Below are positions 18,816-28,975 of a stretch of DNA of 64,000 nucleotides, in pieces. Origin of the DNA: Vibrio proteolyticus NBRC 13287 (GTDB taxonomy: Bacteria; Pseudomonadota; Gammaproteobacteria; Enterobacterales; Vibrionaceae); contig NZ_BATJ01000009.1 in assembly GCF_000467125.1 (NCBI RefSeq), positions 124,001 through 188,000 of the forward strand, read 5' to 3'. The first letter of the stretch is position 1; the number at the start of each line of letters is the position of its first letter. The position numbers were made by a program, and so were the translations under genes. A model generated the notes under the pieces. It was not told the origin of the DNA. It saw nothing but the letters and a program-made list of their open reading frames with translations, and did not search any database.

Positions 18816-19841
18816 ATGAAAGATCTTCTGAAACTCATCTGGCGTAACCCGATGGCCCTGACCGGAACCATCATTATCGGGCTGTTTCTGTTGATCGCGC
18901 TGGCGGCGCCACTGCTGACCAAACACGCGCCGGACAAACGCACCGGCAACCCGCACGAATACCCGGGCTTTGTGGTCAAAGCCGCTCAGGCTTCACCCGA
19001 TGGCTGGGTTGCCGAAAACCTCGCCACTGACCGGCGCACCCTGAGCATGTCGAAAAAAGCCGATCACCTCCTCGGCACTAGCCGCATGGGCCGTGATGTG
19101 TGGTCTCAGGTCGCCTACGGCGCACGCGTGTCTCTGGCTGTCGGTTTTGGCGCCGGTATCACCGTCTGTATTCTTGCCACGGTGATCGGCGTCTCCGCTG
19201 GTTACTTTGGCGGGCGGGTCGACGATGTGCTGACCGCCGCAATGAACATCATGCTGGTGATCCCTCAGTATCCATTGCTGTTTGTGGTTGCCGCCTTTAT
19301 TGGCGAAGCCGGCCCCTTGACGATTACTCTGGTGATTGGCTGCATGTCCTGGGCCTGGGGCGCGCGGGTGATTCGCTCGCAGACACTGGCACTGCGCGAA
19401 AAAGAGTTTGTCAAAGCCGCCGAAGTTCTGGGTGAATCCTCGTGGCGCATCATCTTTGTCGAGATTCTGCCCAACCTGATTTCGATTGTCGGTGCCAGCT
19501 TCATCGGCTCAGTGATGTACGCCATCATGATGGAAGCCACCCTGTCTTTCCTGGGCCTGGGTGACCCGAACACCGTCAGTTGGGGCATCATGCTCTACAA
19601 CGTTCAGACCTCATCGTCGATGTTAATCGGCGCGTGGTGGGAACTGCTGGCCCCGTGTATGGCACTGACCTTGTTGGTGACAGGTCTGGCACTGCTCAAC
19701 TTCGCGGTAGACGAAATCGCCAACCCGCAACTGCGTTCACATAAAGGCATGAAGCGCTGGAAAAAACTGGCCAAGCAAGATCATCAGCAACGTGAACCTG
19801 AATTACCCCCACAAAATGCACTTTGGAGCGGAGACAAATAA
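18816..19841 (+). CDS. chitin oligosaccharide ABC transporter permease 2 (DppC type)
   Basis: A 341-aa permease that pairs with permease 1. It has an N-terminal helix (TGTIIIGLFLLIALAAPLL), a loop containing LLGTSRMGRDVWSQVAYGARVSL, which is the DppC/OppC signature, and an EAA loop at ALREKEFVKAAEVLGESSWR. The C-terminal tail is long and charged. It starts 2 nt after permease 1 and ends 2 nt before the ATPase gene, so the three are tightly coupled. Confidence 0.9.
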   Translation: MKDLLKLIWRNPMALTGTIIIGLFLLIALAAPLLTKHAPDKRTGNPHEYPGFVVKAAQASPDGWVAENLATDRRTLSMSKKADHLLGTSRMGRDVWSQVAYGARVSLAVGFGAGITVCILATVIGVSAGYFGGRVDDVLTAAMNIMLVIPQYPLLFVVAAFIGEAGPLTITLVIGCMSWAWGARVIRSQTLALREKEFVKAAEVLGESSWRIIFVEILPNLISIVGASFIGSVMYAIMMEATLSFLGLGDPNTVSWGIMLYNVQTSSSMLIGAWWELLAPCMALTLLVTGLALLNFAVDEIANPQLRSHKGMKRWKKLAKQDHQQREPELPPQNALWSGDK

Positions 19842-19843
19842 CG

Positions 19844-20827
19844 ATGACTGCACCACTGATATCAATCCGCAACCTTTGCGTGGACTACATTACCGATGCG
19901 GGGGACGTACGCGCTTGCAATAACGTCAGCTTTGACCTCGCACCGGGTGAAGTGTTTGGCCTGGCTGGCGAGTCCGGCTGCGGAAAATCGACCGTCGCCT
20001 TTTCCCTGATGCGCCTGCACAAGCCACCCGCATTCATTACCGGCGGTCAGGTGATCTTCAACGGCGAAGACATCCTGCAATACAGCGATCAGCGCATGCA
20101 ATCGTTTCGTTGGAGCGAAATGTCGATGGTCTTTCAAAGTGCAATGAACGCGCTCAACCCGGTACTGACGATGGAAGAGCAGTTCTGCGATGTGATCATG
20201 CGCCATACCGACATGACCCGAGAACAAGCCAGACGCCGGGCGGAAGGCCTGCTGGAAATCGTCGATATCCACCCAAGCCGCCTGACCGACTACCCGCACC
20301 AGTTTTCCGGCGGAATGCGCCAGCGTCTGGTGATCGCGATCGCCCTGGCACTCAATCCGAAAATGATCATCATGGATGAACCGACCACCGCCCTTGATGT
20401 GGTGGTCCAACGTGAAATCCTGCAAAAGATCTATGCGCTCAAAGAAGAGTTCGGCTTCTCGATCCTATTCATCACCCACGATCTGTCACTGATGGTCGAG
20501 TTCTCCGATCGCATTGGCATCATGTACTCCGGTGAACTGATCGAAATCGCACCATCCAAACAAATTCTGGAAAGCCCGTATCACCCTTACACCAAAGGAC
20601 TGGGTAGCTCGTTCCCGCCGTTGACGGGGCCGAAAACCAAACTGACCGGTATTCCGGGTAACCCATTGAACCTGCTGGATATTCCACAAGGTTGTCGCTT
20701 TCAGGCCCGTTGCGATCGGGTGCATGAAGCCTGTACGCGTGTGCCGACTACACTGCGTCAGATTGAGCCTAGCCGTTTCTCCAATTGCCACCTGTACGGT
20801 GAGCCAATTGCTCATACGAAACTCTAG
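19844..20827 (+). CDS. chitin oligosaccharide ABC transporter ATPase 1 (DppD type)
   Basis: A 327-aa ATPase that drives uptake from the cytoplasmic face. Walker A is GESGCGKS, the signature motif FSGGMRQRLVIA, Walker B MIIMDEPTTALD, and the switch histidine is in FITHDLSL. The C-terminal oligopeptide/dipeptide extension carries CRFQARCDRVHEAC, a cysteine pattern that binds an Fe-S cluster in some family members. The ATG at 19844 is preferred to an upstream in-frame ATG inside permease 2 because it follows that gene's stop directly and has GGAGCGGAG upstream. Confidence 0.92.
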   Translation: MTAPLISIRNLCVDYITDAGDVRACNNVSFDLAPGEVFGLAGESGCGKSTVAFSLMRLHKPPAFITGGQVIFNGEDILQYSDQRMQSFRWSEMSMVFQSAMNALNPVLTMEEQFCDVIMRHTDMTREQARRRAEGLLEIVDIHPSRLTDYPHQFSGGMRQRLVIAIALALNPKMIIMDEPTTALDVVVQREILQKIYALKEEFGFSILFITHDLSLMVEFSDRIGIMYSGELIEIAPSKQILESPYHPYTKGLGSSFPPLTGPKTKLTGIPGNPLNLLDIPQGCRFQARCDRVHEACTRVPTTLRQIEPSRFSNCHLYGEPIAHTKL

Positions 20828-20871
20828 ATCAACCACCACCAGCAGCCGTATTACGATTTCCGGAGACAATT

Positions 20872-21867
20872 ATGAGCAATGAATTTGGTGAGTTACTGAT
20901 CGAAGGGAAAAACTTAGTGAAAGATTTTCCCATCAACAGCAACGCCCTCAAACAACCTATGATGCGGGCGATCAACGACGTGTCATTCAAAATGTACAAA
21001 AGCCGCGGCTTGTCCGTGGTAGGTGAGTCCGGTTCGGGCAAATCCACCACTGCTAAGATGATCGCCAAAATGTATGCCCCGACCTCAGGCGCGATTGAGT
21101 ACCGAGGGCGTGACATCCAAACCATCAGTGCCAAGGCCGATCTGATGCACTACCGCGAAGGAGTGCAAATGGTGTGGCAGGATCCGTTTGGCTCGCTGAA
21201 CCCCACGCACAATATTTTCCACCACATCGCCCGCCCATTACTGATCCACAAAAAGATCAAGCCAGGCAACAAAAAAGAGCTCGAGGAGCGGGTGCATGAT
21301 TTGCTGGAACAAGTTGGCCTGATCCCACCCAAAGAAACCGCCGCCAAATACCCGCACCAGCTGTCCGGCGGACAACGTCAGCGGGTTAATCTTGCGCGCA
21401 ACATCGCCGTCGGCGCAGAAGTCGTGTTGGCCGATGAACCCACGTCAATGCTGGACGTATCGATCCGGGCCGGGGTGCTCAACCTGATGGAAGAGATGAA
21501 ATTTGAAAAGCAGATGTCGCTGCTTTACATCACTCATGACATCGCCACCGCGCGCTACATTGCCGAAGATCTGGCGGTGATGTACGTCGGCCATATGGTC
21601 GAATGGGGAGACACGGAAGAGATCATCCATGCGCCGCAGCACCCTTACACCCAGTTGTTGGTGTCTGCGGTGCCGGATCCGAGCAAATCGATCCACGAAA
21701 AGCTCAAAGGCAACAAAGGTGAAATCCCGCTCTGGACCCCCGACTCGGTCGGTTGTCCATTTGCCGGGCGCTGCCTGCACGTCAGCGATAAGTGTCGCGA
21801 AAAACTGCCTGCGGTCACGCAATTGTCCGACAACCACTTTGTGCGTTGTTATTTATACGAAAACTAA
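20872..21867 (+). CDS. chitin oligosaccharide ABC transporter ATPase 2 (DppF type)
   Basis: The 331-aa second ATPase of the importer. Walker A is GESGSGKS, the signature LSGGQRQRVNLA, Walker B VVLADEPTSMLD and the switch ITHDIAT. The C-terminus has the family cysteine set (VGCPFAGRCLHVSDKCRE). The ATG has GGAG 8 nt upstream. It should form a heterodimer with ATPase 1. Confidence 0.92.
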   Translation: MSNEFGELLIEGKNLVKDFPINSNALKQPMMRAINDVSFKMYKSRGLSVVGESGSGKSTTAKMIAKMYAPTSGAIEYRGRDIQTISAKADLMHYREGVQMVWQDPFGSLNPTHNIFHHIARPLLIHKKIKPGNKKELEERVHDLLEQVGLIPPKETAAKYPHQLSGGQRQRVNLARNIAVGAEVVLADEPTSMLDVSIRAGVLNLMEEMKFEKQMSLLYITHDIATARYIAEDLAVMYVGHMVEWGDTEEIIHAPQHPYTQLLVSAVPDPSKSIHEKLKGNKGEIPLWTPDSVGCPFAGRCLHVSDKCREKLPAVTQLSDNHFVRCYLYEN

Positions 21868-21926
21868 GCTCCAGCGGACCGGGGTCACCTGGCCGCCGCG
21901 ATAACCCAGATTAGCGGAGATTTTGC

Positions 21927-23654
21927 ATGCAGCTTTTGACCAACCACATTGGTTACGAAATGCACGGCCCGAAACAGGCCATTCTGATGACTCGGCAGGC
22001 CAGCCTGCCTGAAACGACTGCAGTTTTGCTTGATGCCCACACGCATCAAACGGTGCAGCAGTGTCCGTTGCACGCGACCGGCAGTGTAGACAACTGGCAT
22101 CAGGGCAATTTCTATCAGATTGATTTCTCCGGCATAACGGCACCGGGACAGTATTACCTGCGCGTAGGAGAGAGCCGTTCTGCCGTATTTGAAATTGGTC
22201 ACGCGTTACTGATGCAACAAACGTTCTCCGACGTCTTACACTACTTTAAGTCACAGCGCTGTAGCGGCATTTTTGATGCCCAGGATAAGCAAGTACCGCT
22301 GCTGGGCACATCATCCACTGTCGATGTGCACGGTGGTTGGTACGACGCTTCCGGCGATGTCAGCAAATATTTAAGTCACTTGTCGTACGCCAACTACCTC
22401 AACCCTCAGCAGATCCCAATGGTGGTGTGGAACATGCTTAAAGGGCTGGAACTGCTGAACGGACAAGTCGATGTCGCTCCCTTCTCTCGCACTCGGCTGA
22501 TCGACGAAGCGCTGTTTGGTGCCGACTTTCTGGTGCGAATGCAAAATCCGAACGGCTTTTTCTACATGACGGTTTTTGACAAGTGGAGCAAAGACATCGA
22601 ACAGCGCGAGATCTGTGCCTACGCGACTCAGCTTGGGCATAAATCAGACGATTTTCAGGCCGGTTTCCGTCAGGGCGGCGGTGTGGCAGTGGCGGCACTG
22701 GCGGCTGCGGCACGTCTTGATACCCATAGCGAATACCGTCAGACAGACTACCTTGAACGGGCCGAGCGCGGCTACTGGCACCTCAAAGAGCACAACCTTG
22801 ACTACCTCAACGACGGTACGGAAAACATCATTGATGAATACTGTGCGTTGCTTGCCGCAGTCGAGCTTTACCGCACCACCTCAGACCACCGTTACCTCGC
22901 ACAGAGCCGCGAGTGGGCACAGCGATTAGCCGCGCGTCAGCTCAGTGACGCACGTTTCCACCACTTCTGGTCCGCCAATCACGATGGCAGTCGCCCTTAC
23001 TTTCACGCGGCAGAAGCGGGCCTTCCGGTATTGGCGCTGTGTGAATACCTTGCTATCGAGGACGACCGTCAATATCAACAGCCAATCCGGCAAACCGTTC
23101 AACAGGCCTGTCAGTTTGAGCACACCATCAGCGAGGAAGTAAACAACCCGTTTGGCTATCCGCGTCAGTATGTGAAACCGGTGGACGGCGACAAACGCAG
23201 CGCCTTCTTTGTCGCGCATCGCAACGAAAGCGGTTATTGGTGGCAGGGAGAAAACGCCCGCCTCGCCTCGCTCGCAGTCATGGCGCTGCGCGCTCAACCT
23301 TTTCTGGCGGCCCCACTCGACCAGCAGATGCGTTCACTGGCGCACAACGCGCTCAACTGGATTGTCGGTCTGAACCCGTATGACATGTGCATGCTCGACG
23401 GACACGGACGTAATAATCCTGACTATCTGCCCGCGTATGGTTTTTATAACGCCAAAGGTGGGCTCTGCAACGGCATCACCGCCGGGTTTGACGATGAACA
23501 GGACATTGCCTTCAATCCGCCGGGACAAAAAGATGACCTGCTGCAGAACTGGCGCTGGGGCGAGCAATGGATTCCGCATGGCGCTTGGTACCTGCTGGCA
23601 ATCATCAGCCAATTAGTTGACCTAAACACACCACAACAGGAGCAACAAGCATGA
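21927..23654 (+). CDS. cytoplasmic family 9 glycoside hydrolase, probable exo-beta-glucosaminidase
   Basis: A 575-aa enzyme with an N-terminal Ig-like domain (about 1-85) and a GH9 (alpha/alpha)6 catalytic domain. The GH9 acid pair is Asp140 and Asp144 in GGWYDASGD, and the proton donor is probably Glu442 in the GENARLA motif. There is no signal peptide, so it acts in the cytoplasm on imported sugar. GH9 is usually called cellulase, but related Vibrionaceae proteins have been shown to be exo-beta-D-glucosaminidases (for example in Photobacterium profundum), which fits this operon. Its likely substrates are partly deacetylated chitin oligosaccharides. The stop overlaps the start of the kinase gene. 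Confidence 0.88.
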   Translation: MQLLTNHIGYEMHGPKQAILMTRQASLPETTAVLLDAHTHQTVQQCPLHATGSVDNWHQGNFYQIDFSGITAPGQYYLRVGESRSAVFEIGHALLMQQTFSDVLHYFKSQRCSGIFDAQDKQVPLLGTSSTVDVHGGWYDASGDVSKYLSHLSYANYLNPQQIPMVVWNMLKGLELLNGQVDVAPFSRTRLIDEALFGADFLVRMQNPNGFFYMTVFDKWSKDIEQREICAYATQLGHKSDDFQAGFRQGGGVAVAALAAAARLDTHSEYRQTDYLERAERGYWHLKEHNLDYLNDGTENIIDEYCALLAAVELYRTTSDHRYLAQSREWAQRLAARQLSDARFHHFWSANHDGSRPYFHAAEAGLPVLALCEYLAIEDDRQYQQPIRQTVQQACQFEHTISEEVNNPFGYPRQYVKPVDGDKRSAFFVAHRNESGYWWQGENARLASLAVMALRAQPFLAAPLDQQMRSLAHNALNWIVGLNPYDMCMLDGHGRNNPDYLPAYGFYNAKGGLCNGITAGFDDEQDIAFNPPGQKDDLLQNWRWGEQWIPHGAWYLLAIISQLVDLNTPQQEQQA

Positions 23655-24526
23655 CAACATACTGGGTTGGGATCGATGGTGGAGGCACCTCGTGCCGTGC
23701 ACGTATCCGCGATGCGGCCGGCCACCTGATCGGCGAAGCCAAAAGCGGTAGCGCCAACATCATGCTCGGCGTGGACGTTGCCATGACATCGATCACGCAG
23801 GCCATCACTCAGGCGGCGCGCCAAGGTGGCCTTACACCAAGCGATTTTCCTGCAATGCACGTTGGCCTGGCACTGGCGGGCGCCGAACACCGGGCATCCT
23901 GGCATGCTCTGATGGCCGCTTCTCACCCGTTTGCCAGCCTGACACTCAACACCGACGCGTACGGGGCTTGCCTGGGCGCACACAAAGGTGACAGCGGGGC
24001 CATCATGATCGCCGGCACCGGTTCGTGCGGCATCCTGTTACACAACGGTGAGCAGACCGTGGTCGGAGGGCGGGAGTTTCCCATTTCCGATCAGGGCGGC
24101 GGGGCCGTCATGGGACTCCGGCTTATCCAGCAAGTGTTGTTGGCAGAAGACGGTATCCGGCCCAAAACACCATTGTGCGATCACGTCATGGCGCAGTTTG
24201 ATCAGGACATCGATCAAATCGTTGAGTGGTCGAAAGCCGCTCTGCCACGTGATTACGGTCAGTTTTCCCCAGCCATTTTTCAATACGCAGGCCAAAGCGA
24301 TGAGCTGGCTATCGATATGCTCAAACAAACCGCCGCCGACATTGAAATGTATCTCATGGCTCTCAACCGCAAAGGGGCCGTGCGCATTTGCCTGATGGGC
24401 AGCATCGCTGAACGGATTCTGGCCTGGCTGTCGCCGCCCGTTCAGCAATGGATTGTCGCGCCACAAGCCGACGCAATTGAAGGCGCACTGATGATGGCCG
24501 GTAAACCCGAGCATAACCTCTATTAG
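23651..24526 (+). CDS. gspK: glucosamine kinase GspK
   Basis: A 291-aa ATP-dependent amino-sugar kinase of the BadF/NAGK fold. The phosphate-1 motif is VGIDGGGTSCRARI near the N-terminus; the phosphate-2 and adenosine motifs are around AGTGSCG and GGGAVMG. The V. cholerae protein in the same operon position (GspK) is specific for glucosamine, which pairs well with the GH9 glucosaminidase next to it. The ATG overlaps the previous stop (ATGA), suggesting translational coupling. The product, GlcN-6-P, enters glycolysis through NagB. Confidence 0.92.
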   Translation: MTTYWVGIDGGGTSCRARIRDAAGHLIGEAKSGSANIMLGVDVAMTSITQAITQAARQGGLTPSDFPAMHVGLALAGAEHRASWHALMAASHPFASLTLNTDAYGACLGAHKGDSGAIMIAGTGSCGILLHNGEQTVVGGREFPISDQGGGAVMGLRLIQQVLLAEDGIRPKTPLCDHVMAQFDQDIDQIVEWSKAALPRDYGQFSPAIFQYAGQSDELAIDMLKQTAADIEMYLMALNRKGAVRICLMGSIAERILAWLSPPVQQWIVAPQADAIEGALMMAGKPEHNLY

Positions 24527-24536
24527 GACGTTACGT

Positions 24537-26438
24537 ATGAATTATCGAGTGGACCTGGCAGTGCTGTCAGAGCACAAACAGTACTGCCGTTTTGGTCTGA
24601 CCCTGCACAATCTCAGTGATCAGGACCTGCATCACTGGACGCTGCAATTTATTGTGGATCGCTTCATTCTGCCCGATAGCGTCGCGCCGGGCAGTATCGA
24701 ACAGATCGGCAGCTTCTGCACGCTGACACCCGCTGTCCAAACTTTGCCCGCCAACCAGCACTTTTACTGCGAATTCAGTATCAACACCGCTCCGCTGCGT
24801 TTTTACACCGATGGGCTGAAAGATGCGTTGCTGTGTGTGGGCGATCAGCACTATCCGGTGACGGTCACCCCGCTCGCACTGGCCACTCCCTACCGGGAGC
24901 GCAGCCAGATACCAGAAACAGACACCGCCACATTGGCGCTGCTGCCAAGGCCGAACAACGTTGAGCAATTTGAAGGCTATTATCCCCTCGCCAGCAACAG
25001 CCAAATCACGGTTCAGTCTCGCTTAGCGGAAAACGCCGCAGTCTGGTTACAAGAGGAACTCACCCGTTTACATGATCTGTCGCTCAGTCCCATCGGTAAA
25101 GGCGACCTGGTATATCGCACCAATCCGACGCTGGACGAAGCGGAATATCAGTTGACGGTCGGCTCGACGGGCATTCTGCTCGAAGCTGGCTCTGCCAGTG
25201 GCTTTGTTCATGCCAGTGCCACCTTGTTGCAACTGGTGCAAACCCAGCCGGACTGCACCAGAGTGCCGTACGTCAAAATCAAAGACACACCACGCTTTCG
25301 CTACCGCGGCATGATGCTGGACTGCGCACGTCATTTTGCACCGACGCAGCGGGTCAAACGTCTCATCAATCAACTGGCTCACTACAAGTTCAACACTTTT
25401 CACTGGCATCTGACCGACGATGAAGGTTGGCGCCTCGAGATCACAGCGTTTCCAGAGCTGACCAGGCTCGGCGCCTGGCGGGGTCAGAACGAGGTTCTGC
25501 AGCCTCAGTTCAACCAGTTGACCCAACGAGTCGGCGGGTTTTACAGCCAGGATGAGATCCGTCAGGTGGTCGCGTACGCCGCCGAGCGCGGAATCACCGT
25601 GATCCCTGAAATTGATGTCCCTGGTCACTGCCGCGCCGCAATCAAAGCCCTGCCTGAGCTGCTGGTAGATGAGGCGGACCGCAGTCAATACCGCAGCATA
25701 CAGCATTACAACGACAACGTGCTCAACCCTGCCCTGCCCGGCACCTATCAGTTTCTCGACCAGGTACTGGAAGAAGTCGCGCAGTTGTTCCCATCCCCCT
25801 GGGTACACATTGGCGCAGATGAAGTGCCAAACGGGGTCTGGGTAGACAGTCCGAAATGTCAGGCACTGATGGAGCAACACGGCTACCGCGATGCCAAAGA
25901 GCTACAGGGCCATTTGCTGCGCTATGCCGAGCAGAAGCTCAAATCGCTTGGCAAACGCATGGTGGGCTGGGAAGAAGCACAGCACGGCGACAAAGTCAGC
26001 AAGGACACCGTGATTTATTCATGGCTGAGCGAAGATGCCGCGTTGAACTGCGCCAAACAAGGGTTTGACGTCATTCTGCAACCCGGTCAATCGACCTACC
26101 TGGATATGGCACAGGATTACGCACCGGAAGAGCCCGGGGTTGACTGGGCAGCGGTCATCCCACTGCAAACCGCCTATCAGTATGAACCGCTGGCAGACAT
26201 CCCGGACAGCGATCCGCTCCGCAAACGTATCCTGGGCATTCAGTGTGCACTGTGGTGTGAATTGGTTATCGACCAGCCACGCATGGATTACATGTTGTTT
26301 CCGCGTCTGACCGCACTGGCCGAAGCCTGCTGGACCGACAAACCCCAGCGCGACTGGCAAGACTATCTGTCGCGGCTTAAAGGCCATCTTCCATTGCTGG
26401 ACAAGCAAAGCATCGGCTACCGAACTCCGTGGAAGTAA
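24537..26438 (+). CDS. cytoplasmic beta-N-acetylhexosaminidase (GH20)
   Basis: A 633-aa enzyme that releases GlcNAc from short chitin oligosaccharides. Catalytic pair Asp428-Glu429 lies in HIGADEV; the substrate-helper motifs RGMMLDCARHF, FHWHLTDDEGWRLEI and VPGHCRAAIKALPEL are present. The N-terminal ~150 residues form the domain that precedes the catalytic barrel. There is no signal peptide, unlike the secreted or outer-membrane chitobiases, so it acts after import. It starts 10 nt after gspK. Confidence 0.92.
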   Translation: MNYRVDLAVLSEHKQYCRFGLTLHNLSDQDLHHWTLQFIVDRFILPDSVAPGSIEQIGSFCTLTPAVQTLPANQHFYCEFSINTAPLRFYTDGLKDALLCVGDQHYPVTVTPLALATPYRERSQIPETDTATLALLPRPNNVEQFEGYYPLASNSQITVQSRLAENAAVWLQEELTRLHDLSLSPIGKGDLVYRTNPTLDEAEYQLTVGSTGILLEAGSASGFVHASATLLQLVQTQPDCTRVPYVKIKDTPRFRYRGMMLDCARHFAPTQRVKRLINQLAHYKFNTFHWHLTDDEGWRLEITAFPELTRLGAWRGQNEVLQPQFNQLTQRVGGFYSQDEIRQVVAYAAERGITVIPEIDVPGHCRAAIKALPELLVDEADRSQYRSIQHYNDNVLNPALPGTYQFLDQVLEEVAQLFPSPWVHIGADEVPNGVWVDSPKCQALMEQHGYRDAKELQGHLLRYAEQKLKSLGKRMVGWEEAQHGDKVSKDTVIYSWLSEDAALNCAKQGFDVILQPGQSTYLDMAQDYAPEEPGVDWAAVIPLQTAYQYEPLADIPDSDPLRKRILGIQCALWCELVIDQPRMDYMLFPRLTALAEACWTDKPQRDWQDYLSRLKGHLPLLDKQSIGYRTPWK

Positions 26439-26486
26439 CGACATCGCTTCGAGTGCGTACACTCACCCGTTTTACTCGCATTGAGC

Positions 26487-26504
26487 AGCCGCCATCAGGC
26501 GGCT
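26487..26504 (+). other. intercistronic hairpin before chitobiose phosphorylase
   Basis: The stem agccgcc / ggcggct has an ATCA loop. It ends about 20 nt before the start codon and just ahead of the AAGGA site. It may protect the downstream message or tune translation. Confidence 0.5.
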
Positions 26505-26523
26505 CAGGCAAAAGGAAAATACA

Positions 26524-28929
26524 ATGAAATACGGCTATTTCGATAATGACAATCGTGAATACGTCATTACCCGCCCGGATGTTCCGGCACCCTGGACCAA
26601 CTATCTGGGCACCGAAAAATTCTGTACCGTGATCTCTCACAACGCAGGCGGTTATTCGTTCTATAACTCACCGGAATACAACCGGGTAACCAAATTCCGC
26701 CCAAACGCCACCTTTGACCGTCCCGGACACTATGTGTATCTGCGTGATGATGACAGTGGCGATTACTGGTCGATCTCCTGGCAACCGGTCGCCAAAAGTC
26801 TCGACGAGGCGCAGTATCAGATACGTCACGGCCTCTCATACTCCAAATTCCAGTGCGACTACAACGGCATTCATGCCCGTAAAACCCTGTTTGTACCCAA
26901 AGGCGAAGACGCGGAAATCTGGGACGTCGTGATTAAAAACACCTCTGATCAGGTGCGCACCATCAGTGCGTTTTCGTTTGTGGAGTTTTCGTTCAGCCAC
27001 ATTCAGTCCGACAACCAGAATCATCAGATGTCACTGTACTCCGCCGGCACCGCGTACCGCCCGGGATTGATCGAATACGACCTCTATTACAACACCGACG
27101 ATTTTGAGGGCTTTTACTATCTGGCGTCGACGTTTGATCCGGATTCGTATGACGGTCAGCGCGACCGCTTCCTCGGTCTGTACCGCGACGAAGCCAACCC
27201 ACTGGCGGTGGAACAAGGCCGCTGTTCCAACAGCGCCCAAACCTGCTACAACCATTGTGGCTCATTGCACAAGCAATTCACTCTCCAGCCGGGTGAAGAG
27301 ATCCGTTTTGCTTACATTCTGGGAATAGGAAAAGGCAACGGCGAGCGTCTGCGTGAACATTACCAAGACGTTGCGAACATCGATGCCGCATTTGCGGCGA
27401 TCAAAGCTCACTGGGACGAGCGCTGCGCTAAGTTTCAGGTGAAGTCGCCTAACCAAGGGCTTGATACCATGATCAACGCCTGGACGCTGTATCAGGCAGA
27501 AACCTGTGTGGTTTGGTCGCGGTTTGCTTCTTTTATTGAAGTCGGTGGGCGCACGGGGCTGGGTTACCGCGATACCGCGCAAGACGCGATATCCGTCCCG
27601 CATGCCAACCCGGAGATGACACGCAAGCGTATCGTGGATTTGTTGCGTGGTCAGGTGAAAGCCGGTTACGGGTTACACCTGTTTGATCCAGACTGGTTCG
27701 ATCCGGAGAAAGAAGACGTGGCCCCATCCAAATCGCCGACAGTGGTCCCGACACCGTCAGATGAAGACAAGATCCACGGCATCAAAGACACCTGCTCGGA
27801 CGATCACCTGTGGCTGATCCCGACCATTTGTAAATACGTGATGGAGACCGGTGAAACGTCGTTCTTTGACCAGATGATTCCTTACGCTGACGGCGGCGAA
27901 GCCAGCGTGTACGAGCACATGAAAGCCGCACTGGATTTTTCCGCTGAATACGTGGGCCAAACCGGAATCTGCAAAGGCCTGCGCGCCGACTGGAACGACT
28001 GTCTCAACCTTGGCGGTGGCGAGTCTTCAATGGTGTCATTCCTGCATTTCTGGGCGTTGCAGGAATTCATTGATCTGGCGAAGTTCCTAGGCAAAGACCA
28101 AGACGTAAACACTTACACTGAGATGGCGGCCAACGTTCGTGAGGCATGTGAAACCCACTTATGGGACGACGAAGGTGGCTGGTACATCCGTGGCCTGACC
28201 AAGAACGGAGACAAGATTGGCACCGCGCAGCAACAGGAAGGCCGAGTTCATCTGGAATCCAACACCTTAGCCGTGCTCTCCGGGCTGGCTTCTCAGGAGC
28301 GGGGCGAACAAGCCATGGACGCGGTGGATGAACACCTGTTCTCGCCCTACGGTCTGCACCTTAATGCCCCATCGTTCTCGACGCCGAATGATGACATCGG
28401 CTTTGTCACCCGCGTGTACCAGGGCGTGAAAGAAAATGGCGCGATTTTCTCGCATCCGAACCCTTGGGCATGGGTGGCAGAAACCAAGCTGGGACGCGGT
28501 GACCGAGCGATGAAGTTCTATGACGCGCTCAATCCATACAATCAGAATGACATCATCGAAAAACGTATCGCAGAGCCCTACTCCTATGTGCAGTTCATTA
28601 TGGGCCGCGACCATCAGGATCACGGCCGTGCCAACCACCCATGGCTGACCGGTACCTCTGGTTGGGCGTATTTCGCTGTCACTAACTACATTCTCGGCGT
28701 ACAGAGCGGCTTCACTGGTCTGAGTGTCGACCCGTGTATTCCATCGGACTGGCCAGGCTTTGAAGTGACACGTCAATGGCGCGGCGCCACTTACCATATT
28801 CAGGTCGAGAACCCTGATCATGTCAGCAAAGGCGTCAAGTCGATCACTCTCAACGGGGCGCCAATTCAGGGCCGCATTCCGCCACAGGCTCAAGGCAGTG
28901 ACAACCAGGTGGTTGTGGTACTCGGTTAA
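26524..28929 (+). CDS. chbP: N,N'-diacetylchitobiose phosphorylase (GH94)
   Basis: An 801-aa enzyme that splits (GlcNAc)2 with phosphate to GlcNAc-1-P and GlcNAc, saving one ATP per disaccharide. It has an N-terminal beta-sandwich (about 1-270), a linker and an (alpha/alpha)6 barrel. The proton donor is Asp492 in RADWNDCLN, the same residue number as in the characterised Vibrio proteolyticus enzyme, and the length equals the V. furnissii protein. The ATG has AAGGAAAA upstream. It lies directly before a phosphohexomutase that can use its product. Confidence 0.96.
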   Translation: MKYGYFDNDNREYVITRPDVPAPWTNYLGTEKFCTVISHNAGGYSFYNSPEYNRVTKFRPNATFDRPGHYVYLRDDDSGDYWSISWQPVAKSLDEAQYQIRHGLSYSKFQCDYNGIHARKTLFVPKGEDAEIWDVVIKNTSDQVRTISAFSFVEFSFSHIQSDNQNHQMSLYSAGTAYRPGLIEYDLYYNTDDFEGFYYLASTFDPDSYDGQRDRFLGLYRDEANPLAVEQGRCSNSAQTCYNHCGSLHKQFTLQPGEEIRFAYILGIGKGNGERLREHYQDVANIDAAFAAIKAHWDERCAKFQVKSPNQGLDTMINAWTLYQAETCVVWSRFASFIEVGGRTGLGYRDTAQDAISVPHANPEMTRKRIVDLLRGQVKAGYGLHLFDPDWFDPEKEDVAPSKSPTVVPTPSDEDKIHGIKDTCSDDHLWLIPTICKYVMETGETSFFDQMIPYADGGEASVYEHMKAALDFSAEYVGQTGICKGLRADWNDCLNLGGGESSMVSFLHFWALQEFIDLAKFLGKDQDVNTYTEMAANVREACETHLWDDEGGWYIRGLTKNGDKIGTAQQQEGRVHLESNTLAVLSGLASQERGEQAMDAVDEHLFSPYGLHLNAPSFSTPNDDIGFVTRVYQGVKENGAIFSHPNPWAWVAETKLGRGDRAMKFYDALNPYNQNDIIEKRIAEPYSYVQFIMGRDHQDHGRANHPWLTGTSGWAYFAVTNYILGVQSGFTGLSVDPCIPSDWPGFEVTRQWRGATYHIQVENPDHVSKGVKSITLNGAPIQGRIPPQAQGSDNQVVVVLG

Positions 28930-28936
28930 TAATACT

Positions 28937-28955
28937 GGGCGCTGTTGGGGCGCCC
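28937..28955 (+). other. intercistronic hairpin before the phosphohexomutase
   Basis: The stem gggcgc / gcgccc has a 7-nt loop, sits just after the chbP stop and ends about 20 nt before the next start. It has no T run. Like the two hairpins upstream it may segment the operon message. Confidence 0.45.
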
Positions 28956-28975
28956 GCTTGCGTGAGGGACGCAAC

